From Silvibacterium acidisoli (GTDB taxonomy: Bacteria > Acidobacteriota > Terriglobia > Terriglobales > Acidobacteriaceae): a DNA stretch of 64,000 nt. The DNA lies in NCBI GenBank assembly GCA_022870745.1, contig CP085323.1, positions 3,286,001 through 3,350,000 on the forward strand. Reading direction: 5' to 3'. This document shows, piece after piece, positions 16,991 through 25,423 of the stretch; within the stretch, counting starts at the first letter, position 1, and every line of letters starts with the position of its first letter. A program made the position numbers and the translations under genes. The notes beneath the pieces are model-generated. The model was not told where the DNA came from. It searched no databases and saw only the letters and a program-made list of their open reading frames with translations.

Positions 16991-19333
16991 TTATTGCAAG
17001 CTCACCTTGAGAGCTTTCCCGTCATAGTGAATTTCCTTGTCCCACTTCGCGGCGACTTCCTGTCCGGAACCGTTTTTCCCGTTCACGAGGATCACGCGAA
17101 AAGTGCGTGCCGCCGGCATACCCGGATACTCACCCTGCCTGTCCCCGATCTGCAGCGTGCCATCCGATTCGCTCCAGTGAATGGGGATAATGGAGTGAGC
17201 ACCTTTTTCGTATCGGTAGCTGTCGCCCTCATCCTCATAGAGGTTGAAATCGGCATCCGCGCCGCGGTAGATGCGAAGCTCCAGCGGAGCATCGGGCGAC
17301 TGACCGGTGTACTCCACCTGCGGGCCGAGAGGCAGGATCGAGCCGCCCTTCACATACACGGGGATGCGGTCGAGCGGCGCCTCCGCCTGGATGCGCTGAT
17401 CGCCTTTCAGCTCCGCGCCGGTCCAGAAGTCGTACCAGCGTGCAGCGGGCGGCAGGTATACAGAGCGGCTGACAGCACCCTGGTCGATCACGGGATTTAC
17501 AAGCAGCGATGGCCCGAACAAGAACTCGTCGCCGATGTCGTGCACCTTTTCGTTGGTGCGCCAGTCCATGACCAGCGGGCGCATCGGGGTATAGTCTTCC
17601 GAAGTTACGCGCCATGCCAGCGAGTAGATGTAAGGCAGCAGACGGTAGCGCAGATTGTCGTAGCGAATCAGCGTTGGAGTCTGTGAGTCGTAAGAGAAGA
17701 TCTCGTTGGTGTTGTTGGAGCGATGTCCATGCGTGCGGAAGACTGGGCTGAAGACTCCGAACTCATACCAGCGCGTGTATAGCTCCTGATAGGAAGGATC
17801 GTGCGTGTCGCGCTCGTACGGCCATCCATACCCGGCAATATCGGTCGTCCAGTAGGGCATGCCGGAGAGCTCGAAGTTCAATCCGGCAGGAATCTGCCTG
17901 CGGAAGGAAGAAAATGTGCCGAGCACATCGCCCGACCATACCATCGCAGCATTGCGCTGCTGGCCGGCAAACGCAGACCGGGTCAGGATGAAGACGCGCT
18001 TCTGGTCTGTCGTCTTCCGCCAGTGTTCATAGATGTTTCCACTATGAAGCAGCGGAAAGATGTTCGCATAGCGTGCGCCGTTGCCGATGAACAGCTGGCG
18101 GTCGCTGAGGGTTGCATCGCTGTAGCCGTTGCAGCATTCCGGTTCCGAACTGTCGAGCCAGAAAGCATCCCAGCCCTGCGCGAAAATTTTCCCGGCGAGA
18201 TGCTTCCAGTACAGCTCGCGCGCTTCAGGGTTGGTCGCGTCATAATCCGTGGTGCCGGGAATCAGCAGGTTCCGTTCCTTCAGCTCCTTGTACAGGTCCG
18301 ACTTCGGATCGGTAAGAGGCCAGATCGAAATCATGGCGTGAATGTGCTCGTCATGCAGCTTCTTCAGCGCACCTGGAACATCCGGGTAGGGCTTGAGGTA
18401 CTCTTCCAGGTACTCAGGATCGCCCTGCGACTTCCACCAGAACCAATCCTGAACGATTACATCCAGCGGTACATGTTCTGTGCGGTACCGCTGCACGACA
18501 TCGAGAAGATCTTTCGCCGAATGGTAGTAGTCCTTCGACTGAAAAAAGCCGTATGCCCACTTCGCAAACATGGGCGCATGGCCGGTCAGCTCATCGTAGT
18601 GATGAATCACCTGCGGCATCTCTGGCCCATAGAGGAAGTAGTAGTCGATTGCATCCGCCGCTTCGGTGCTCATCTTCAACTCGTTTGGATAGCGGTTGTC
18701 GAACCAGGATCTCGATGCGGTGTTCCAAAGCAACCCATATCCGTTGCTCGACATGAGCAGTGGCACGGCGATATCAGTGTTGGCCTGAGCCATCTCCACT
18801 ACGCTGCCGCGATAGTTGAAGACGCCGCTCTGATGCTGCCCGAGGCCATAAAAGCCTTCGTATGGGCCAGGCTGGAAGCGGTCGCTGACGTGATACACCT
18901 TCTCGCCATTGATCACGTCCGGCACATAGAGCCTCGTCCGGCGATCGGATTCGAAGAGCAGTGTCTGGCCGGCAGAGTCTTTAAAGAACAGCTGGCCGCT
19001 GCTCAGCTTGATTGAGACAGCGACGTGCGCAGTCCGCAGAGTCGCTTCTTCCGCAGTCTGGTTGAATTGAAATTCCCCGGTTTCGCATGGATGCAGAATC
19101 CACGGGTTCACGGGAGAAGCCGCCTTGGGATCTCCCGGCCCGGCAACAATGTGCAGTACGTCCGGGCCGCAGACGGAAAGATGCAGCGTCTCGTCGCCGT
19201 TATGCATAACCAGGCCATCGCTGGTGCGGGAAACTGTAACCGTCGCCTGCACGTTCGCATAAGCAGGCACAGCGAGGAATGGAGCAAGTAATAAAGAGAA
19301 GCAGAAAAAGGCAGGGCGCTCGAAGAGTCGCAT
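16991..19333 (-). CDS. Glycoside hydrolase family 31, alpha-xylosidase-like, exported
   Basis: A 780-residue protein from ATG 19333 with a signal peptide (residues 1-26, ending AVPAYA). An N-terminal beta-sandwich (about 27-240) includes FYGLGQHQ. The catalytic barrel contains WFWWKSQGD and DAFWLDSSEPE with the nucleophile Asp394, then RSAFAGQQRNAAMVWSGD with the probable acid/base Asp region. These are GH31 motifs, and the combination with FYGLGQHQSG and WLDSSEPE suggests the alpha-xylosidase subgroup, which removes alpha-xylose from xyloglucan oligosaccharides; alpha-glucosidase activity cannot be ruled out. The C-terminus is a beta domain. It lies downstream of the TonB receptor gene, separated by a tandem hairpin. 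Confidence 0.88.
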   Translation of the reverse strand: MRLFERPAFFCFSLLLAPFLAVPAYANVQATVTVSRTSDGLVMHNGDETLHLSVCGPDVLHIVAGPGDPKAASPVNPWILHPCETGEFQFNQTAEEATLRTAHVAVSIKLSSGQLFFKDSAGQTLLFESDRRTRLYVPDVINGEKVYHVSDRFQPGPYEGFYGLGQHQSGVFNYRGSVVEMAQANTDIAVPLLMSSNGYGLLWNTASRSWFDNRYPNELKMSTEAADAIDYYFLYGPEMPQVIHHYDELTGHAPMFAKWAYGFFQSKDYYHSAKDLLDVVQRYRTEHVPLDVIVQDWFWWKSQGDPEYLEEYLKPYPDVPGALKKLHDEHIHAMISIWPLTDPKSDLYKELKERNLLIPGTTDYDATNPEARELYWKHLAGKIFAQGWDAFWLDSSEPECCNGYSDATLSDRQLFIGNGARYANIFPLLHSGNIYEHWRKTTDQKRVFILTRSAFAGQQRNAAMVWSGDVLGTFSSFRRQIPAGLNFELSGMPYWTTDIAGYGWPYERDTHDPSYQELYTRWYEFGVFSPVFRTHGHRSNNTNEIFSYDSQTPTLIRYDNLRYRLLPYIYSLAWRVTSEDYTPMRPLVMDWRTNEKVHDIGDEFLFGPSLLVNPVIDQGAVSRSVYLPPAARWYDFWTGAELKGDQRIQAEAPLDRIPVYVKGGSILPLGPQVEYTGQSPDAPLELRIYRGADADFNLYEDEGDSYRYEKGAHSIIPIHWSESDGTLQIGDRQGEYPGMPAARTFRVILVNGKNGSGQEVAAKWDKEIHYDGKALKVSLQ

Positions 19334-19433
19334 TCAATAAATTCCTTCAGGGTTCACCGGTAAGTCTCGTTTGCAGAAGCAAGCCTCGCGCAGCGCGGAA
19401 CGAATTCGAGAGCTTGTAAGGAGAGGTAAAATA

Positions 19434-19487
19434 CTTTCCTGCCGGGACTGAAGAGATCCCGGCAGGAAAGCTCGCCAGACTGGCGAG
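19434..19487 (-). terminator. Tandem hairpins after the TonB-receptor gene
   Basis: Immediately after the receptor stop codon, read on the minus strand, are a 7-bp stem (19471-19487, 3-base loop) and a perfect 14-bp stem (19434-19447 with 19457-19470, 9-base loop). The sequence after the second stem is TATTTTACC, a modest U-rich tail. This should end most receptor transcription and may leave limited read-through into the GH31 gene 100 bases later. Confidence 0.7.
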
Positions 19488-19494
19488 AAAGCAT

Positions 19495-22400
19495 CTACCA
19501 GTAAAACTTGCCAGCGAACTGCACGGTACGTGCGTCGAAGGCGCTGGTGATTTTTCCAAAGCCCGACGAGCAGCTCGACTCGGCATTGGGATCGCATCCC
19601 GTATAGCTCGTGCTTGGCGTGTAGAACTGCGGGTGGTTGAATGTGTTGTACAACTCAGCGCGGAACTGTACGCGCATGTTCTCCTTGACCTTCCAGTTCT
19701 TCATCAGCGACGTGTCCCAGTTCTGATAACCTGGTCCACGCAGTGTCGAGAAATAACGCGGTGTGTTTCCAAATGTTCCGAAAGGAGCATAGGAGAACGC
19801 AGCGGTGTTAAACCATTCGTTGATCGTCGGATGCGAGACGTGCGTATCGCCGCTGACATCGGGCCTCGGCGCGCCTCCATAAGAAGCGATATCGTTGCCG
19901 GTCATCCCCAACGGAATACCCTGGCGGAAGGTTGCGATCTGTGAGACCTCCCAGCCGCCAAGCACCAGGTCTTCAGTGCGGTTCATCCCGGAGGCAAAGC
20001 GGCGCCCTCGTCCGAAGGGAAGGTCATAGATGTAGTTGGCGACAAGGCTATGCGGAACATCGTTGCCATCCACGCTCTTCTCGCCGGCAAAGTTCCAGTA
20101 GTTTGCAGGTCCTGCAAAGTTCCACTGGTTGTTTCCTTCCACGTTGTCGAGGAACTTCGAGTAGGTATACGACACCTGCGCGGTCAGGCCAAAGCTCGTA
20201 CGGTGATTGAAGGCCGCCTGCAGCGCGTTGTAGTTTGAGAAGCCTATTGGAGCGTTTACCTCGCTCACGCCGCAGTACTGCGGATATGACGTGAGCAGCT
20301 GGTACTTCTCCACCGTTGGCTCATTCAGCGCGCAACTGCTCTGCGTGATGTGCCCATAGTAAGGGTTCGGCACCTGCGAAGTCAGGTCAGCCTGGCCAAG
20401 CGCAAGGTAGACAGGATTCAGCTGGTTCCTCGCCACCGACGACTGCACCATGTGCACGCCGTGATTGCCGACGTAATTCACATCAAGCGAATCGTTCGGA
20501 GTAATCGCCCACTGCACGCCCATCAGGTACTGCTCTACGTAAGGCGACTTGCGCGAACGGAAGTTGCTCCCAACGCTCTCGCCAACATTCTGCAGCTCGC
20601 CGTTCGTGTTGCCGCTGAGTGGAATGTATCCATAAGGCCATGGATTTGTCGTGGTGACGGCAGGGTTCGCGCTGATGCCGTCGATGGTGGACTCAACATC
20701 CGTTTCGCTCGAATAGCCAGCGCCAGTTGCCGAGAAGCAGCAGTTGATCGACTGCGGATAGAAGATGCCAAACCCACCGCGCATAACCACATTCGGACGA
20801 GCCTGGTAGGTGAAGCCGAATCTCGGTGCGAAGTTCTTATAGTTCGTGTTGAAGCTCCCGCGGTTGTCCGATGAAAGATACTGCAGCGCGCCATTTACCG
20901 TTTCGCCGATCTGCGAACTGATTGGGTTCACGACAGCGGGATTGAAGACCGCCGCCTGATCGTGCCGATAAGTCACCGGAGTCTGAATCTCGTAACGGAA
21001 GCCAAGGTTCAACGTCAGCTTCTGCGTAGGTTTCCAGTCGTCCTGGATGTACCATCCGTAGTTCTGGCTGGCCACCGCGGGATTATTGGCAATGCCCGCA
21101 GCTCCTCCATCGAGCACGCCAAGCATGAACTGCGCCAGGCCGTTTCCTGTCGTAAAGGATTCAGGGTTGTTTGGATCGGGGCCCAGCGTGAAGGTGCCGG
21201 TCGACTTCAGGCTCGCCTGGTAGATCTGGTGTTCATCGTCCTGCTGCTCGATAAACATGCCGCCGAAGTTGATTGTGTGTTTGCCCTTGTTCTTGATGAA
21301 GTCGACAGAAACGCTGCCGATCGGTCCGTGATTCACGATGCCCTGGTACTGCTCAGGGCCAAGCGGAGACTGGCTGCCGATGGTGACGACAGGAAACTCA
21401 GGTGAATTGGTGTCGAGATAAGAGGGCAGGCCAAGGCTGGAAGGCAGGAAGCCCGCGGACTGGTTCACCGAGGTCTCATGCCAGATCGACACACCAGCCT
21501 GCGCGATCATCGTGAAGGTCGGGCTGAAGATCTGCGTGTAGCCCGCCGAAAGGTTCCAGCGGTTGTTCGGCTTTTCGTCTCCGGGACCTGCGGGATTGCT
21601 TGAGCCCCAGTAGTCCGGGTTGCCGGTCTTGAACTCCGACTTGTAGGAGTAGCGGACATAGAATCGCGCCAGATCGTTGATGTTGTGATCGACGCGAATC
21701 AGGTATTCAGTGGAGTGGGCCGGATTGTTTGCCGAAGCCACATAGTTGTTGGTTGCGCCGCCGGCGGTCGCGGAGGGGTAGTAGCTCAGGATCTTGCTCG
21801 CCACCGAGTCGACGGCTCCGAGCGTATTGAGGTTGTTGTTTGCAATGGGGTCGCGAATGTAGCCGGTCTGTGAAGCCTTAAGTCCGGTGACCGGATCGAC
21901 CTGGCCGGCGGTGATCATGCGAGTGCTGCGCGGGTCGTAAATCTGCCCGACGTAGACCGGGCGTCCCAGCGCATCGGTGCCGCGCTGCGCGCCCAGCAGC
22001 CCGGAGAAGTCTCCGGTAAGGTACTGCTGTGTCGGAACGGTGAAGGTTCCGGTTGATGGCGACGAGAGCGACAGGCGCTCGATCAATCCAAAGATGAAGG
22101 TCTTATTCTTCTGACGGTAAAGACCCGGGATGTAAAGCGGACCGCCTGCGGAGCCACCGAACTGGTTGCGATCGAAGTCGGACCGGGCAATACCGTTGTG
22201 ATTGTTAAACCACAGGTTCGAGTCCAGCGCCGCGTTCCGGTAGAACTCATAAGCATCGCCGTGGAAGGCGCTGGTTCCGGACTTGCTGACCACGTTTACT
22301 ACGTTGCCGGTGCTCCATCCATACTGCGAGGTGAACGAGTTGTTCTGGATCTTGAATTCCTCGACGGCATCGACCGAGGGAACGTACAGAACAGCACCCC

Positions 22401-23139
22401 ACTCCGGATCGGTGTCCCATACACCATCCAGCAGGTAAGCCGAGGTGCCGAAAAAACCGCCGCCGAAATTCAGGAACGAGATGTCCTGGTCGGCGTTGTC
22501 GTTGCTGGCGCCGCTGCCGCCCAGCAGGGCTTGCTGCTCAAGCGTGTTGTTTACCGATGAGTTGAGGGTCGCCAGTCCATAGACGTTGCGAAGGTTCAGA
22601 GGCAGCTCAACCACCTGCTTGGAGTTGATGTCGGCGGAGATATTGGCATTGTCGGTGTTCAGCAGCGAGGCCTGCGCGGTGACCTGTACCTCCTGGGTGG
22701 TCGAACCGATCTCCAGCTTGACGTCCTGGGTGGCCGAGTTTCCCGCGCTGAGAACGATTCCGTTCTGCTTGTATTCCTTGAAGCCGGTCATCTTGACGTT
22801 GAGAACGTACTGCGCCGGAGGCAACTGGCTGAAGAGATAATGTCCGGCGGCATCGGTGACATAGGTCCGGACGATGCCGTTTTCCGTGCCGGTCAGCGTA
22901 AGGTTGGCTTGCGGGACTGCGGCGCCCGACGAGTCGAGAACCGTACCGCTCAGGGTCGCGGTCGTTGTGGCCAGCTGGCCGTGGAGCGAAGCTGCTCCAT
23001 GGATGAGGAGAAATATCGCTGTCATCTGGAAGATACAGCGCATGCGGAATCTGATTGTTCTGAACCGGCAGAGTAAATGGTTTCCTGCCTCACCGTTTGC
23101 GGCTGACTCGATGCAGCCTTTCTTATTCTTAACGTCCAC
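19495..23139 (-). CDS. TonB-dependent outer-membrane receptor with carboxypeptidase-regulatory domain
   Basis: A 1214-residue protein. GTG 23139 has AGGAGAG nine bases upstream, supporting this start, with a hydrophobic signal segment beginning near residue 33 (MRCIFQMTAIFLLIH). Residues about 57-140 (ATLSGTVLDSSGAAVPQAN ... GHYLFSQLPP) form the CarboxypepD-regulatory-like domain, followed by a plug domain (NLRNVYGLATLNSS) and a large beta-barrel ending in a Trp (AGKFYW), as usual for BamA substrates. This size and order are typical of the expanded acidobacterial receptors thought to import oligosaccharides. A divergent membrane-bound regulator and the GH31 enzyme suggest a carbohydrate-uptake locus. 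The substrate is inferred, not shown. Confidence 0.92.
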   Translation of the reverse strand: MDVKNKKGCIESAANGEAGNHLLCRFRTIRFRMRCIFQMTAIFLLIHGAASLHGQLATTTATLSGTVLDSSGAAVPQANLTLTGTENGIVRTYVTDAAGHYLFSQLPPAQYVLNVKMTGFKEYKQNGIVLSAGNSATQDVKLEIGSTTQEVQVTAQASLLNTDNANISADINSKQVVELPLNLRNVYGLATLNSSVNNTLEQQALLGGSGASNDNADQDISFLNFGGGFFGTSAYLLDGVWDTDPEWGAVLYVPSVDAVEEFKIQNNSFTSQYGWSTGNVVNVVSKSGTSAFHGDAYEFYRNAALDSNLWFNNHNGIARSDFDRNQFGGSAGGPLYIPGLYRQKNKTFIFGLIERLSLSSPSTGTFTVPTQQYLTGDFSGLLGAQRGTDALGRPVYVGQIYDPRSTRMITAGQVDPVTGLKASQTGYIRDPIANNNLNTLGAVDSVASKILSYYPSATAGGATNNYVASANNPAHSTEYLIRVDHNINDLARFYVRYSYKSEFKTGNPDYWGSSNPAGPGDEKPNNRWNLSAGYTQIFSPTFTMIAQAGVSIWHETSVNQSAGFLPSSLGLPSYLDTNSPEFPVVTIGSQSPLGPEQYQGIVNHGPIGSVSVDFIKNKGKHTINFGGMFIEQQDDEHQIYQASLKSTGTFTLGPDPNNPESFTTGNGLAQFMLGVLDGGAAGIANNPAVASQNYGWYIQDDWKPTQKLTLNLGFRYEIQTPVTYRHDQAAVFNPAVVNPISSQIGETVNGALQYLSSDNRGSFNTNYKNFAPRFGFTYQARPNVVMRGGFGIFYPQSINCCFSATGAGYSSETDVESTIDGISANPAVTTTNPWPYGYIPLSGNTNGELQNVGESVGSNFRSRKSPYVEQYLMGVQWAITPNDSLDVNYVGNHGVHMVQSSVARNQLNPVYLALGQADLTSQVPNPYYGHITQSSCALNEPTVEKYQLLTSYPQYCGVSEVNAPIGFSNYNALQAAFNHRTSFGLTAQVSYTYSKFLDNVEGNNQWNFAGPANYWNFAGEKSVDGNDVPHSLVANYIYDLPFGRGRRFASGMNRTEDLVLGGWEVSQIATFRQGIPLGMTGNDIASYGGAPRPDVSGDTHVSHPTINEWFNTAAFSYAPFGTFGNTPRYFSTLRGPGYQNWDTSLMKNWKVKENMRVQFRAELYNTFNHPQFYTPSTSYTGCDPNAESSCSSGFGKITSAFDARTVQFAGKFYW

Positions 23140-23492
23140 TTCGTTGGCTCTCCTGTCGATACAGTTCCGATAACCGGGCGGGCAGCACCCTTTACCGAAA
23201 GCACACCAACCCTAGCCGTCCCGGTTTCCGGCTGTCATGGAGAGAGTCGAATTCTTTCCCGATGTTTCAGCGATCCCTCCCGATGAAACTCCGATGGAAT
23301 ATCTGGCTTTATCTCAATTGCTTACGAGGTGTTACAGGTAGGTAGCAACCGCCAGGCAAGTTTATTTTGCCGACTGTTTGAGGCGAACGCTATAATTGCC
23401 ACGCTTCTCGCCGGCATTCATTTGCGGAAACAACAACGCAGCGGCCGCCGCGCTGGTATACGGGGAAGGTAGCGCTTTTCAAAGGCTGGTTC
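23140..23492. other. Divergent intergenic region between the TonB receptor and the winged-helix regulator
   Basis: A 353-base region with no gene. It must hold promoters in both directions. On the plus strand TTGCCG (23367-23372) and TATAAT (23391-23396), 18 bases apart, make a good sigma-70-type promoter candidate for the regulator, leaving about 90 bases of leader. I did not find an obvious inverted repeat or riboswitch. Confidence 0.6.
23367..23396 (+). promoter_or_regulatory. Sigma-70-like promoter candidate for the winged-helix regulator
   Basis: The -35 candidate TTGCCG matches 4 of 6 consensus bases and the -10 candidate TATAAT matches all 6, with an 18-base spacer. A start site near 23403 would precede the regulator ATG by about 90 bases. 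Confidence 0.5.
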
Positions 23493-24803
23493 ATGCAGGG
23501 CGATTTTCGTGTCAATGAATGGCTGGTTCAGCCACAGATCAACGCCATAGAAAAGGATGGAAAGCAGCGCCATCTCGAACCGAAGGTCATGCAGGTGCTC
23601 GTTCAGCTCTCGATGCATGCGAACGAGGTCGTGACCAAGGAACATCTGCTGAAGACCGTCTGGCGTGACCTGTTCGTCGGCGACGATGTCATCGTCCGTT
23701 GCATCTCCGAAATTCGCTATGCCCTCGGAGACAAGTCGAAATCCCCGCGCATCATTCAGACAATTCCAAAAGCAGGCTATCGGCTTATTGCGAATGTGGC
23801 GTTGTCGTCGCAGGAGAGCCAAAACGCACCTGTCGTACTGCCGCCGGTCCCCGAACCGCCCGTTCCAATTCCGATGGAACCGGATCGCAGCGCCGATTCT
23901 CAGATCCTGGAAGGTGAGCTGGATCTCACCCCGCCCTTGCTTCAGGACGGCTTCCCGGCCGTTACCTCATCGGACCTGGCTGCCGCCTATTCCGCGTCGC
24001 AATCGGAGATTCCGCTCCTTCGCCGCTTCCGTTCCATGCTGCTCGCCGTCAGCGCTTCGCTTCTGCTCGTCGTGGTCTACCTGCTGGTTCGTTCTCCGCG
24101 CCCGATTCATGCCTCTCCTATAAGCCTGTTCTGGGGTTCGTTCGTGAACGAAGACAATCCTGTGCTGATATGTATTGCTGACCAGCCCCAGAATCTTCCG
24201 GGCAGGCTGCGCGATGCCGTTGACCCGGAGCGATCGGCCGATATCCAGACGGGGCCGCTCTCGGTGACGATGGAAGACCTGAATGCCTCCATGATGGCGG
24301 TCAAGCTTCTCCAGTCTTATAAGCGGAACTACACCCTCAAGGCCGAAGGCGTCACCAATCTCAACGATCTGCGCCAGGGGCAGACCGTCTTCGTCGGAGC
24401 GTTCGACAATGCGTGGACGCTTCGTATCTCGAAGCAGCTGCGGTTCCACTTCTGGAACTCTCCCGACATGTCTCAGCTCGCGATCGTGGATGCGAGCGCC
24501 CCGGCAAACCTTCACTGGTCGATCGACCGCGACAAGATCGGCAAATCCGACAGCTATACGGATTACGCGCTCGTCGGGCGTTTCACGAGCCGAGACACAG
24601 GCCAGCCCGCCCTGATCGTCGGTGGGCTCACCACCGGAGGCACGCTAGCCGCCGGCGAGTTCATCAGCGAGGGCAACAATCTCCATAGGCTGCAGGAGAA
24701 CGCGCCGGCAGGCAGCGGGAAAAGTGTCGAAGCCGTTCTGAGCACGCACGTAATCGACGGTCAGCCGGGGCCGGTGCGCATCGAAGCCGTTTACTACTGG
24801 TAG
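23493..24803 (+). CDS. Membrane-spanning winged-helix transcriptional regulator (CadC/ToxR-like)
   Basis: A 436-residue protein with AAAGG eight bases before ATG 23493. Residues 1-105 are an OmpR-type winged helix: HLEPKVMQVLVQLSMHANEVVTKEHLLKTVW, then VRCISEIRYALGD and IIQTIPKAGYRLIA (pattern given in pieces). A Pro-rich linker follows, then one transmembrane helix at about residues 180-203, and a periplasmic part of about 230 residues with no domain I recognise. Such one-component regulators sense a periplasmic signal and bind DNA directly. Being divergent from the TonB receptor, it probably controls that gene in response to a sugar or to receptor state. Confidence 0.87.
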   Translation: MQGDFRVNEWLVQPQINAIEKDGKQRHLEPKVMQVLVQLSMHANEVVTKEHLLKTVWRDLFVGDDVIVRCISEIRYALGDKSKSPRIIQTIPKAGYRLIANVALSSQESQNAPVVLPPVPEPPVPIPMEPDRSADSQILEGELDLTPPLLQDGFPAVTSSDLAAAYSASQSEIPLLRRFRSMLLAVSASLLLVVVYLLVRSPRPIHASPISLFWGSFVNEDNPVLICIADQPQNLPGRLRDAVDPERSADIQTGPLSVTMEDLNASMMAVKLLQSYKRNYTLKAEGVTNLNDLRQGQTVFVGAFDNAWTLRISKQLRFHFWNSPDMSQLAIVDASAPANLHWSIDRDKIGKSDSYTDYALVGRFTSRDTGQPALIVGGLTTGGTLAAGEFISEGNNLHRLQENAPAGSGKSVEAVLSTHVIDGQPGPVRIEAVYYW

Positions 24804-24831
24804 AGAACGGCTTTGGACTTTGGCGTCCCGG

Positions 24832-25407
24832 TCACGATGCGGACGGCGCAAACTTGAGCGACAGCGAGTTCATGCAGTAGCGCAGTCCGGTCGGCCTTGG
24901 TCCATCGTCGAAGACATGGCCAAGATGGGCGTCGCACAGCTTGCAGGCAACCGCGGTGCGCTGCATTCCCAGCGTTACGTCGATCGACTCCCTGACATTT
25001 TCCTTGGCGATAGGCTGCCAGAAACTCGGCCATCCTGTGCCCGACTCAAACTTCGTATCGGAGCTGAAGAGGGCAGTCTCGCAGCAGATGCAGCGGTAGA
25101 TGCCCTTCCGGTGCATGTCCCAGTACTCGCCGGAGTAGGGCCGCTCGGTTGCGGCGCGGCGAGTCACGTCGAAGGCCGCCGGAGAGAGTTGCTGCTTCCA
25201 TTCCGAGTCGGACTTGCTCACCACAGGCAGCGTCACGGTTTCGCCCCGTTGTCCATCGGGCGAGAACTGGACGACCTTCACCTCTTTAGGAGAACCCGAC
25301 TTCGCTTCGACCGGTTGAAGGCCGTAGTGAGGGCGTAGCAGGACTGCGGCAGCCGTGGCTCCCGTAAGAATCAGGAACGTCCGGCGCGTCTGTTTTTCTG
25401 GATTCAT
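24832..25407 (-). CDS. msrB: Peptide-methionine (R)-S-oxide reductase with Tat signal
   Basis: A 191-residue protein. ATG 25407 has GGAGGTC upstream; the longer open frame overlaps the thioredoxin gene and is not used. TRRTFLILTGATAAAVLL at residues 7-24 is a twin-arginine signal sequence. The MsrB core has Zn-binding CxxC pairs at Cys106/109 and Cys155/158, SGTGWPSFW, HLGHVFDDG and the catalytic Cys178 in RYCMNSLSLKF. It repairs methionine-R-sulfoxide in exported proteins. Its gene follows the exported thioredoxin-family gene by 16 bases, so that protein is a likely electron donor. Confidence 0.93.
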   Translation of the reverse strand: MNPEKQTRRTFLILTGATAAAVLLRPHYGLQPVEAKSGSPKEVKVVQFSPDGQRGETVTLPVVSKSDSEWKQQLSPAAFDVTRRAATERPYSGEYWDMHRKGIYRCICCETALFSSDTKFESGTGWPSFWQPIAKENVRESIDVTLGMQRTAVACKLCDAHLGHVFDDGPRPTGLRYCMNSLSLKFAPSAS

Positions 25408-25423
25408 GATGACCTCCGTTGGC

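Noticed and set aside
17801-19015. 404-residue plus-strand frame opposite the GH31 gene
   Set aside because: Composition is that of an antisense frame, and the opposite strand carries all GH31 catalytic motifs.
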